Shown: positions 1 through 7,285 of the stretch, piece by piece | Position numbering within the stretch: the first letter of the stretch is position 1 | Layout: each line of letters starts with the position of its first letter | Source of the DNA: DASSBG01 sp965651365 | GTDB taxonomy: Bacteria > Pseudomonadota > Gammaproteobacteria > Xanthomonadales > Rhodanobacteraceae | Length of the DNA stretch: 29,261 nucleotides | Assembly: GCA_965651365.1 (NCBI GenBank) | Contig: CBFGSA010000021.1 | Location: forward strand, 1-29,261 | Direction: 5' to 3' | Notes under the pieces: model-generated | Databases searched by the model: none | What the model was told of the DNA's origin: nothing | The model's input: only the letters and a program-made list of their open reading frames with translations | Position numbers and translations under genes: made by a program

Positions 1-2
1 AT

Positions 3-341
3 ACCAGCGCGGCGCTGGAAAAGGCCTTTCCCGGCATCCGCATGGTCGTGTTCGGCCATCTGGGCGATGGCAACCTGCACTACAACGTGGCCCCGGGCGA
101 GACCCTGAGCGAACAGGACCTGCTGGCCAGGCAGGCCGAGGTTTCGGCATTGGTGCATGATGCCGTGAAAGCCGTCGACGGCTCGATCAGTGCCGAGCAC
201 GGCATCGGCCAGCTCAAGCGCGAGGCCCTGCCCCGCTACCAGGACGCCGTCGGCCTCGATTTGATGCGCGCCATCAAGCAGGCACTCGACCCGCAGGGCA
301 TCATGAACCCGGGCAAGGTGCTGATGGCCGGACGGACATGA
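3..341 (+). CDS. FAD-linked oxidase, C-terminal part (GlcD/D-lactate dehydrogenase-like), 5' end outside window
   Basis: This is the carboxy-terminal end of a flavin-dependent 2-hydroxyacid dehydrogenase-type oxidase (FAD-binding oxidase/transferase type 4 family). The open frame runs into the left edge of the window, so the FAD-binding half is missing. Visible family motifs are HLGDGNLHYN, with its metal- or substrate-binding histidines, SAEHGIGQLKR, and the terminal GIMNPGKVL. The substrate cannot be told from this part; glycolate, D-lactate and D-2-hydroxyglutarate oxidases all share these motifs. Its TGA overlaps the ATG of the ABC ATPase as ATGA, so the two are probably translationally coupled. 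It may therefore belong to the lipid/pigment operon, or be an older neighbour that the operon now reads through. Confidence 0.85.
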   Translation, partial: TSAALEKAFPGIRMVVFGHLGDGNLHYNVAPGETLSEQDLLARQAEVSALVHDAVKAVDGSISAEHGIGQLKREALPRYQDAVGLDLMRAIKQALDPQGIMNPGKVLMAGRT

Positions 342-1246
342 CGCAAGCGGCGATGATCCACGTCGATGAGCTGAGCTATCGCTATCCCGGCGTCACGCGG
401 AATGCGATCGATGCGCTGTCGCTGCGCGTGCCGCGCGGCGCCCTGTTCGGCCTGCTCGGCCCCAATGGCTCGGGCAAGACCACGCTGGCCGCGCTGCTGA
501 CGGGATTGTTGCGGCCACGCGCGGGCCGCATCCGGATTGGCCAGGAGGGCAACCGCCCACGGGTCGCGCTGGTCCCGCAGGAATATGCATTCTATACGCG
601 CCTCAGCGTATTGGAGAATCTGCACTTCTTTGCCGGCGTGCAGGGGCTGCGGGACGAAGCACGCATTGCCGGCGTTGTTGCCACAGCCGGCCTCGAGGAC
701 TGGCGCCACACGCGCGCGGCGCATTTGTCCGGTGGCCTCAAGCGGCGCCTGAACCTGGCCATCGGCCTGCTGGCCGAACCCGAATTGCTGCTGCTGGACG
801 AGCCCACGGTCGGCATCGACCCGCAGTCACGCCACTTCATTCTGGGAGCCATCCGCCGCATCAATGCCGCCGGCACCACGGTGGTCTACAGCTCGCACTA
901 CATGGAGGAAGTGCAGGCCCTGTGCAGCGAAATCGGCATTCTGGATCACGGACGCCTGCTGGCCACCGGCAGCCTGGACGAGTTGCTTGGCGACACCGGC
1001 GATACGGCACTGTTGCTGGGCATGGCCAACGAACCGGAAGTCGCGCTGGCCAGCCGCTTGCGCGGCACCCAGGGACTGTCACTGCAGGGCCGGGAGATTC
1101 GCGTGCCGCAGTGCACGCCGCTGCAGCTGCAGAATCTGCTGGCGCAGCTTGAGCAGGCCGGGATCGCGCCGACCCGCCTGCGTTACGGCCATGCCGATCT
1201 GGAAGGGCTGTTTCTGCACCTGACCGGCCACCAGTTGCGGGATTGA
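338..1246 (+). CDS. ABC transporter ATP-binding protein
   Basis: This 302-residue protein is the cytoplasmic ATPase of an ABC-2 type exporter. It has a Walker A loop GPNGSGKTT (about residues 41-49), a Q-loop Gln at 81, the signature LSGGLKRR from residue 130, a Walker B LLLLDEP (150-156) and a switch His in SSHYMEE (about 187). The length is usual for the class, with a C-terminal tail of about 90 residues after the nucleotide-binding domain. The start overlaps the preceding stop and the permease begins 2 nt after its own stop, so it is co-expressed with its membrane partner. Lying before an ACP and ketosynthases, it probably powers export or membrane placement of the locus product, which is inference. 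Confidence 0.93.
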   Translation: MTQAAMIHVDELSYRYPGVTRNAIDALSLRVPRGALFGLLGPNGSGKTTLAALLTGLLRPRAGRIRIGQEGNRPRVALVPQEYAFYTRLSVLENLHFFAGVQGLRDEARIAGVVATAGLEDWRHTRAAHLSGGLKRRLNLAIGLLAEPELLLLDEPTVGIDPQSRHFILGAIRRINAAGTTVVYSSHYMEEVQALCSEIGILDHGRLLATGSLDELLGDTGDTALLLGMANEPEVALASRLRGTQGLSLQGREIRVPQCTPLQLQNLLAQLEQAGIAPTRLRYGHADLEGLFLHLTGHQLRD

Positions 1247-1248
1247 CG

Positions 1249-2427
1249 ATGCGCATACTGGCCCATCTCGTGACCAAGGAAGTGCGTCTGCTGTTGCGTG
1301 ACTGGCACGCCCTGCTGTTGCTGTTCGTGATGCCGGTGGCCTTCATCCTGATCATGTCGCTGGCCTTGCAAAACCGCTTCTCGACCGAATCCGGCGTGCA
1401 CATCGAATACCTGCTGCTGAATCAGGATTCGGGTGCGGTGGACAAGCGCCTGCTGCACGCCCTGAACAAGCTGGACGGCTTCAGCGCGCTGCCGACCTCC
1501 GGCGATGCCACGCACGTGCACGCGCAACTCGACCACGGCAAGGCGCGCTTCGCGCTGATCGTTCCGCGCGGGTTTGGAACCGCCCTGGACAGCGACGAGC
1601 CCTTGCCACTCAAGATCGCGGTCGCGCCCGACGTGTCGGCACCGCTGTGGCGGCTGTTCCAGTCCGGGGTACGCGGCGCCGTGCTTGAGGTCTATCTCGA
1701 CCAGGTACTGCCTGGTGGCATCGATGAGGGCGACGACAGTGTCAGCGCAACCATTGACCGGCTGGTAATGCAGCGCGCCCGGCACAGCGACAAGGCTGCG
1801 GCGGCTCTGCCTTCCTCGGTGCAGCAGAATGTGCCCGCGTGGCTGCTGTTCGCAATGTTCTTCATCGCCATTCCGCTGTCCACCACCTGGGTGCACGAAC
1901 GTCAGCAAGGCACCTACACCCGATTGCGCAGCATGGGTATTGCGCCGCGCTGGCTGCTGGCTGGCAAGCTGGTGCCCTACCTTGGTGTCAATCTGCTGCA
2001 GGTAGTGCTGATGCTGCTGGTCGGCGTGTTCGTGGTGCCGTGGCTGGGCGGCGAAGCTTTGAGCCTCGGACACTCCGCGTCGGCACTGGTGCTGATGGCG
2101 CTGGTGGCCAGCTTTGCCGCCGTGGCCTATGCGCTGCTGATTGCCAACATCGTCACCAGCAGCGAGCAGGCCACCATCTTCACCGGTGTTGCCAATCTGC
2201 TGATGGCGGCGCTGGGCGGCATCATGGTGCCGCGTTTCATCATGCCGCCGGCAATGCAGGCCATCAGCCAGTACTCGCCGATGGCCTGGGGCCTGGACGG
2301 CTTTCTGGACATTTTCCTGCGCGGCGGCGGCGTGCCGATGGTGGCCGGACCGGCATTGAAGCTGCTGGCATTCGGGACCGTCTGTCTGCTGCTGGCCGCC
2401 GCATTCATGCGCCAAACCAAAGGTTGA
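1249..2427 (+). CDS. ABC-2 type transporter permease
   Basis: This inner-membrane partner of the upstream ATPase has 392 residues. One hydrophobic helix lies near the N-terminus (about residues 16-37). A polar, probably periplasmic region of about 150 residues follows, then about five helices in the C-terminal half. The segment WVHERQQGTYTRLRSMG just after the second helix resembles the coupling helix typical of ABC-2 permeases. I chose the ATG at 1249 over the TTG two codons earlier because the TTG overlaps the ATPase stop and ATG is the commoner start. The next gene (ACP) begins 4 nt after the stop, which ties transport to acyl-chain biosynthesis. Confidence 0.9.
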   Translation: MRILAHLVTKEVRLLLRDWHALLLLFVMPVAFILIMSLALQNRFSTESGVHIEYLLLNQDSGAVDKRLLHALNKLDGFSALPTSGDATHVHAQLDHGKARFALIVPRGFGTALDSDEPLPLKIAVAPDVSAPLWRLFQSGVRGAVLEVYLDQVLPGGIDEGDDSVSATIDRLVMQRARHSDKAAAALPSSVQQNVPAWLLFAMFFIAIPLSTTWVHERQQGTYTRLRSMGIAPRWLLAGKLVPYLGVNLLQVVLMLLVGVFVVPWLGGEALSLGHSASALVLMALVASFAAVAYALLIANIVTSSEQATIFTGVANLLMAALGGIMVPRFIMPPAMQAISQYSPMAWGLDGFLDIFLRGGGVPMVAGPALKLLAFGTVCLLLAAAFMRQTKG

Positions 2428-2431
2428 CTTC

Positions 2432-2686
2432 ATGCAGCGCGAACAACTGCTCAAGGAACTGAAGGAACTGGTCGTGGCTGAATGTGACACCGACATCGCT
2501 GCCGCGAGCATCGCCGATGACGCGCCGCTGATGGGTCCGGGCAGCCTGCTGGAGCTCGATTCGCTGGATGCGCTGCAGATCGCGCTGGCGGTGCGCAAGC
2601 GCTACGACAAGCGCCTGGAAGGTGGCCACGAAACCCGTGCCGCCCTGCAGTCGATCAATACGCTGGCCGACTACATCCAGTCATGA
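2432..2686 (+). CDS. Acyl carrier protein
   Basis: This 84-residue acyl carrier protein should carry growing acyl chains on a phosphopantetheine arm. The motif LELDSLDALQ places the attachment serine at residue 44, matching the DSL motif of ACPs. It differs from a housekeeping AcpP by a long insertion before the motif (APLMGPGSLL) and by a less acidic helix II. It overlaps the following ketosynthase start as ATGA. With that synthase it should form a dedicated chain-building module. In known dialkylresorcinol loci an ACP accompanies DarA and DarB, and this gene could fill that role. Confidence 0.92.
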   Translation: MQREQLLKELKELVVAECDTDIAAASIADDAPLMGPGSLLELDSLDALQIALAVRKRYDKRLEGGHETRAALQSINTLADYIQS

Positions 2687-3831
2687 ACAAGGCCTGCATC
2701 CGCGGCATGGCCTTGCGCTGCGCCCTGGGCAACGGGCGCATGGCCTGCGTCGATGCGCTTGACGGGGGGCACATCGCGTCGTCGCCGGTCCGGCTCGACA
2801 GCTTCGACGAAGCGCTGGCGATGCGCTACTACCGCATCGACGACGGCGCGGTGCTGTTCGATCCCGACCGTCTCGACGCCATGCTGCCAGCACTGGCGCA
2901 GGCGGCCGTGGACGAAGCCGGCCTGAGCGCGGCGCAGTGTCGCAGCCTGCCGCTTTTCATCGGCTCGTCATGCTTCGAGATCGCGGCCGAGGAACAACGC
3001 TATGCGGCCGCGCTCGCGCACACGCCGGATGCGGCGGTCGCCATGCAGCAGATGGGCTTTGACGGCATCGCGGACCGACTGCGCCGCCAGCTCGGCAGCA
3101 AAGGGCCGGCCTTTACCTGGAACACGGCCTGCAGCTCGGTCGCCAATGCGCTGCTGGCGGCGCAACGGGCGCTGGCGCTGGGACGCTGGCCGCTGGCGCT
3201 GGTGGTCGGCGTGGAACTGGCCAACCTCACCACCCTGGGCGGCTTCTCCTCGCTGCAGCTCATCGCCGAGCAGGTGCAGCCCTTTGATGCCGCGCGCCGC
3301 GGCATTGTGCTTGGCGAGGGATTGAGCGCCATGGTGCTGAGCGCCGAACCGGCAACCATGGCACTGCCCGCCATCGCCGCCGGTGCCACCGCCTGCGACA
3401 CGCACAATCTCACCGGCAGCGATCCCGCGGGCCACGCCATTGGTGCGCTGATCACGCAGACACTGGAGCGCGCCGGCATTGAGCCGCGGGACATTGCAGC
3501 CATCAAGGCCCACGCCACCGGCACGCCGAGCAATGACGCAGCCGAGGCCGCGGGCCTGCACCGTGCCTTCGACAGCATGCCACCCGTGTGTGCGCTCAAG
3601 CCCTGGATCGGGCACACCCTGGGCGCCTGCGGACTCAACGAACTGGTGCTGCTGGCCAGCGCGCTGGAACGCGGCTTTGTGCCAGCAACACCGGGATTCG
3701 AGAACGTCGACCCGGCACTGGATCTCACACCACACACCGCGCCGCTGCCCTCGCGAGCGGGCCACTACCTGCTGAACCAGTTCGGCTTTGGCGGCAACAA
3801 CACCACGCTGCTTCTGGAATGGCCATGCTGA
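2683..3831 (+). CDS. Beta-ketoacyl-ACP synthase (KAS I/II type)
   Basis: This 382-residue condensing enzyme of the FabB/FabF family extends ACP-bound acyl chains by decarboxylative Claisen condensation. The catalytic triad is complete: Cys150 in NTACSS, His277 in KAHATGT and His311 in KPWIGHTLGACG. The C-terminal FGFGGNN loop (about residues 367-373) is also present. The N-terminal 90 residues are divergent from housekeeping FabF, in line with a specialised synthase such as those of aryl polyene or flexirubin loci. The start overlaps the ACP stop, and the stop lies 7 nt inside the next gene, a Cys-less synthase-like protein that may be its dimer partner. Confidence 0.9.
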   Translation: MNKACIRGMALRCALGNGRMACVDALDGGHIASSPVRLDSFDEALAMRYYRIDDGAVLFDPDRLDAMLPALAQAAVDEAGLSAAQCRSLPLFIGSSCFEIAAEEQRYAAALAHTPDAAVAMQQMGFDGIADRLRRQLGSKGPAFTWNTACSSVANALLAAQRALALGRWPLALVVGVELANLTTLGGFSSLQLIAEQVQPFDAARRGIVLGEGLSAMVLSAEPATMALPAIAAGATACDTHNLTGSDPAGHAIGALITQTLERAGIEPRDIAAIKAHATGTPSNDAAEAAGLHRAFDSMPPVCALKPWIGHTLGACGLNELVLLASALERGFVPATPGFENVDPALDLTPHTAPLPSRAGHYLLNQFGFGGNNTTLLLEWPC

Positions 3832-4712
3832 GGGCCGGCATTCTTGCTGCAACCGACTACCTGGCACCACTGGCCGGCGACACCGAACTGCCCGCGCTGG
3901 GCGAGCGCCTGCAGGCGGCCTGTCGCAAGCCGTTCCGCCGTGTCGACCGCTTCGTGCAACTGGCCCTGGCCGGCTCCGGCGGGTGCGCCGCCAAAGTTCA
4001 TCTTGGGGCGGGCTGCGGCATCTATCTCGGCTCGGCCAATGGCCCACTGACCAGCAATATCCGCGTGCAGCAGCACATGCTGCGCCAACGCGAACTGGCG
4101 CGACCGTTCGACTTCGTCAACACCCTGGGCAGCATTGCCGGCTTCCACGTGGCCGACAATCTCGAGCTCGATGGCCCCAACCAGTTTGTCTCACGCCGCG
4201 CGCGCAGCCTGGAAGCGGTGCTGGAACTGGCGCTCACCGATCTGGCGCTGGGCGTGGTGCAACACGCCCTGCTCGGTGTGGTTGAAGAATGCCCGCAGCC
4301 GCTGGCCGACCAGCGTCGCCGGCTGCGCGTGGCCGACGACGCCGTGCTGGCCGAAGGCAGCCACTGGCTTGCGCTGGGTTCGGCACCGGGTAGCGGACAG
4401 AGCGCCATCACATTGCAGCGCTTCAACGACGCCGACGGGCTTGCGGCATACCTCGACACGCAGGTCGGCAACGAGGCCGAATTCGGTCTCGGCCGCAGCG
4501 CTGCGCCGGCACTGCACACGCTGCTGGAGCGGCGTGGCGCGTGCATCACCAGCATGCCCGAATCCAGTCTCGCCTTTCACGACAGCGTCGAGGCCGCGTG
4601 GCTGATCGGCCAACTGGCGCGCGGTACAGCGGGCGAATGGGTGCTGGTGCACGGCGATATTGCCGGCGACGGCTGTCTACTGCACTGCCGCGCGCAGGCG
4701 CCGGTAGACTGA
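3825..4712 (+). CDS. Ketosynthase-like protein lacking the catalytic cysteine (chain-length-factor-like)
   Basis: This 295-residue protein resembles the N-terminal part of a beta-ketoacyl synthase. Aligned by eye with the neighbouring enzyme, GPNQFVSRRARS (residues 117-128) lines up with the active-site GPAFTWNTACSS, and the nucleophile Cys is replaced by Ala126. No C-terminal His motifs (HATGT, GHTLGA) are seen, and it is about 90 residues shorter than the upstream synthase. It cannot condense chains by itself. By analogy to type II polyketide and aryl polyene systems it may act as a chain-length factor in a heterodimer. The ATG at 3825 overlaps the previous gene by 7 nt. Its last 36 nt overlap the end of the opposite-strand BtrH-like gene. 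Confidence 0.78.
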   Translation: MLRAGILAATDYLAPLAGDTELPALGERLQAACRKPFRRVDRFVQLALAGSGGCAAKVHLGAGCGIYLGSANGPLTSNIRVQQHMLRQRELARPFDFVNTLGSIAGFHVADNLELDGPNQFVSRRARSLEAVLELALTDLALGVVQHALLGVVEECPQPLADQRRRLRVADDAVLAEGSHWLALGSAPGSGQSAITLQRFNDADGLAAYLDTQVGNEAEFGLGRSAAPALHTLLERRGACITSMPESSLAFHDSVEAAWLIGQLARGTAGEWVLVHGDIAGDGCLLHCRAQAPVD

Positions 4713-5705
4713 GGCCTCACCGTCAGCGCACTGGCGCAACTGGCCCGCCAGCAGTGCAAAATCCATCGGCAAGCGGTCCTTGCACATCTTGGCCGTATTG
4801 AGTGCGAACTCGCGCCACAGGTCGCCGACATCGGTCAGTTCGCGCGCCGCCTCGGCCAGCGCCGGCCGTTCCACAATGTCGGCAGCCTGCTGCAGGAACG
4901 AGGCGTACAGGAAGCGAAAGCCGGCGCCGCCAGTGCCGATTTCCTCCTGCATGCGCACGATGTGGCCCAGCAACTGCTTGTTGGCATGGTCCGCTGCCGG
5001 ATCAAGCCGTTCGATCCGCCGCGCCACCATGCGCATGCCGCGGACACCAAGAATCGGCAGCGGCGTGCGCAGCATCATGCCCGTGGTGAAGCGGATCGCT
5101 TTCACGATGGCCTGCTTCATCGACGGTTGCGCGGGAACCGATACCGGGTAGTAGAGTCGACCCCTGGGCGCCATCACGCCGCGCGTGAAGCGTGCCTTTT
5201 TCAGTTCTGCCGCTGAACACTCGACCACGTGCCCGATTACCGGGTCGCTGATCAGATAATGATCGCCGCGGCGGCCATAGACCACCAGATTGTGCGCGTT
5301 GAAGTGGAAGCGCATGTCGGGCGGGAAATAACCCAGCCAATACGCCGATGCCTGCAGGCCAACCACCCGCCCGGCCTGAAGATGACCGTCCAGCGCGGCC
5401 ATGCCGGCATCGGCACTGCGAAAGGTTTCGCTGCGCATGCCGATACCCAGGCGCCGGGTCAGGCCGCTGATCACCTTGCCCGGCGGCATGCGGTAGGCGA
5501 ACAGGGGCAGACCGCCCATCTTGACGAACGGCAGGTAGGCGTAGGTCATGCCGGCGGCGATGCCGAAAGCCATCGGCTCGGAAATGTCCAACCCCGCGTG
5601 GCGCAGCAGACCACTGATGGCGCCGCTTTCGCAGTGCGCGCTCTGGCGGTGCTGGTAGGCGATTTCAAGCGGCGCGTCGGCTGCGCCTGCGGCAAGGCTG
5701 TTCAT
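4677..5705 (-). CDS. BtrH N-terminal domain-type acyltransferase-like protein
   Basis: This 342-residue protein looks like the family named after BtrH, which transfers an acyl group from a carrier protein in butirosin biosynthesis. The cysteine-protease-like triad is visible: Cys25 in HCESGAISGLL, His138 in FHFNAHNLV and Asp154 in YLISDPVIG. The C-terminal third is helical and less conserved. No signal peptide is seen. The start overlaps the upstream 134-residue gene as ATGA, and it is the last gene of the DarA-DarB operon. A role in moving an acyl chain from the ACP onto the resorcinol or another acceptor fits the context but is inference. Confidence 0.8.
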   Translation of the reverse strand: MNSLAAGAADAPLEIAYQHRQSAHCESGAISGLLRHAGLDISEPMAFGIAAGMTYAYLPFVKMGGLPLFAYRMPPGKVISGLTRRLGIGMRSETFRSADAGMAALDGHLQAGRVVGLQASAYWLGYFPPDMRFHFNAHNLVVYGRRGDHYLISDPVIGHVVECSAAELKKARFTRGVMAPRGRLYYPVSVPAQPSMKQAIVKAIRFTTGMMLRTPLPILGVRGMRMVARRIERLDPAADHANKQLLGHIVRMQEEIGTGGAGFRFLYASFLQQAADIVERPALAEAARELTDVGDLWREFALNTAKMCKDRLPMDFALLAGQLRQCADGEASVYRRLRAAVQ

Positions 5706-6106
5706 GGCTGCTCCGGCAGGCGATCAAGCCTCTCGGGCGACTTGCCCAGCGCTTCGGCGTAGCGCAACTTCAAGGCCGGCGAGAGGCGGGCGAAGGCACC
5801 TGGGCGCAGGTGCCGGCGCACCCGCCAGCGCGCAATGCCGGCCGATTGCGCCAGCAACACCGGGTCCATGCGCTCGTGGAACATGTGGTATTCCAGCGCC
5901 GAGCCGTGGCCGTCGCGGGCACGCCGCCAAGCGTCTGCCGCCTGCTTTTCAAACTCGGCGATGGCCTGCTCCAGCACGATTTCCTCGGCCTCCCAGCCGT
6001 TGCACGGCGCGGGCACGTAGCGGCCCTGCTCGTCTTCGGCATACAGCACCTTGCTCAGGCCCATGAAGGCCCTGGCCTGATCCTGCGGCACCTCGTCGCG
6101 CTTCAT
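5702..6106 (-). CDS. Conserved small protein of DarA/DarB-type loci, function unknown
   Basis: This 134-residue soluble protein has no assigned function that I can name. The N-terminal half (residues 1-70) is acidic and helical. The C-terminal half, from LEYHMFHERMD to the RLDRLPEQP end, reads like a bundle of short helices with a helix-turn-helix-like stretch AQSAGIARWRVRRHL. The start at 6106 gives a TGATG overlap with the stop of the DarB-like gene, and its own stop overlaps the BtrH-like start, so it is translated in step with both. From memory, a similar small protein sits beside DarA and DarB in Bacteroidetes flexirubin loci. It could be a structural partner of an enzyme or a regulator. 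A longer frame upstream, inside the DarB-like gene, is not used. Confidence 0.8.
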   Translation of the reverse strand: MKRDEVPQDQARAFMGLSKVLYAEDEQGRYVPAPCNGWEAEEIVLEQAIAEFEKQAADAWRRARDGHGSALEYHMFHERMDPVLLAQSAGIARWRVRRHLRPGAFARLSPALKLRYAEALGKSPERLDRLPEQP

Positions 6107-7272
6107 CAGGCAACTCCATCGGGGCCGCACACGGTGAGGTGAATCCAGGCCGTGCTGAAGCGCCCGCTTTCGGGCACGTAGCACAGCAACTTCTGGCCGG
6201 GCTCGAGACGCCCCGAACGGAACAGTTCCTCGAGCATGATGTAGATCGAGGCCGCCCCGGTGTTGCCATGCGTGTACAGATTGGTGAACCAGCGCTCGTA
6301 GGGGATATCGAAGCCGGCCTTGAGCATGTGCTCGCGCACGCGCTCGCGAAAATAGTGCGAGGAGTAGTGCGGCAGAAACCAGTCGATGCTGGCGGGATCG
6401 AGTTCGCGCAGCCTGGGCAGCTCGCGCAGGGGCCGCTCGACCGTGTAGTGCATCACATGCTCGTTGAGCTGCTTCACATCCTGCTTGATGGTGAATACCG
6501 AGCGCTCGGCCCACTCGCGCGGCTCATGCGCCAGCCAGCCCTTGAGCCGGCCATCGGCCTGTTTCTCGGCGCCGCCGTACATGCAGGCCGGCTGCTCGTT
6601 GGCGTAGGAGCGTTCGGCAATCCACTCCAGCCGCAGTGACAGGCCTTCGGCGGCCGGTTGCGGCTCGATCAGGGCGGCACCAGCGCCGTCAGACAGCATC
6701 CAGCGGATGAAGTCCTTCTGGAAGGCCAGCGCGCCATTGCCTTCGAGTGCGGCGATTTGCGCGTCGCTCTCCGGCTCGAAATTGCGCGCAAGCATCACCG
6801 CCGATGGGATTTCCGAACCGGCACTGACCGCGTGCCGGAACTCGCCCGCCCGGACACCCAGCATGGCGTACTTCATGGCCGCGGTGCTGGCGATGCACAC
6901 ACCGGACATGGACTTGGTTTCGCACGGCGGAATGCCCAGCTCGCCATGCACCATGTTGGCGTGGCCGGGCACCAACTGGTCGGCATAGGTGGTGCCACAG
7001 GCCAGAAGATCGATGTCCTCGAGCGCAAAGCCCTTGTCGGCCAGGGCACGAATGGCCGCGGCGGTCAGCCCGGCATTGGTGTGGGTGGCCTCGCCGGTGG
7101 CCGGATCGATCGCGTAGTAGCGGGTCTGGATGCCGTTGGAGCGCAGGATGATGCGCCGCGCCCGCGACGGCTGGCCATTGACCATTCCCAGCACGGCTTC
7201 CATGTCTTCATTGGCGACCGGCGCATTGGGCATGCAGGCCGCGAGTTGGGTGATAAAGGCCTGGCCGCTCAT
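6106..7272 (-). CDS. darB: DarB-like KAS III-type condensing enzyme
   Basis: This 388-residue protein belongs to the KAS III/FabH-like superfamily and looks like DarB, the ketosynthase that joins two beta-ketoacyl units head to head to give dialkyl-cyclohexanedione, the dialkylresorcinol precursor. The triad is complete: Cys126 in MSGVCIAST, His302 in LPHYSS and Asn337 in HGNTGAAS. The N-terminal region NGQPSRARRIILRSNGI and the RYYAID motif match what I recall of DarB proteins and differ from housekeeping FabH, which is about 320 residues. The start MSGQAF at 7272 has an AGGGA ribosome-binding site and lies 13 nt after the DarA-like stop. It overlaps the next gene as TGATG. Confidence 0.85.
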   Translation of the reverse strand: MSGQAFITQLAACMPNAPVANEDMEAVLGMVNGQPSRARRIILRSNGIQTRYYAIDPATGEATHTNAGLTAAAIRALADKGFALEDIDLLACGTTYADQLVPGHANMVHGELGIPPCETKSMSGVCIASTAAMKYAMLGVRAGEFRHAVSAGSEIPSAVMLARNFEPESDAQIAALEGNGALAFQKDFIRWMLSDGAGAALIEPQPAAEGLSLRLEWIAERSYANEQPACMYGGAEKQADGRLKGWLAHEPREWAERSVFTIKQDVKQLNEHVMHYTVERPLRELPRLRELDPASIDWFLPHYSSHYFRERVREHMLKAGFDIPYERWFTNLYTHGNTGAASIYIMLEELFRSGRLEPGQKLLCYVPESGRFSTAWIHLTVCGPDGVA

Positions 7273-7285
7273 GTCGATTCCCTGG

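Noticed and set aside
1183..2598. Long minus-strand open frame of 471 codons opposite the ABC permease
   Set aside because: It is rich in His, Gln and Arg with no domain, a typical shadow of GC-rich coding DNA; the opposite strand has a clear permease.
5702..6514. A 270-residue version of the small protein between the DarB-like and BtrH-like genes
   Set aside because: The extra 136 residues lie wholly inside the DarB-like gene and are Arg/Ala-rich, and the ATG at 6106 gives a neat TGATG overlap.
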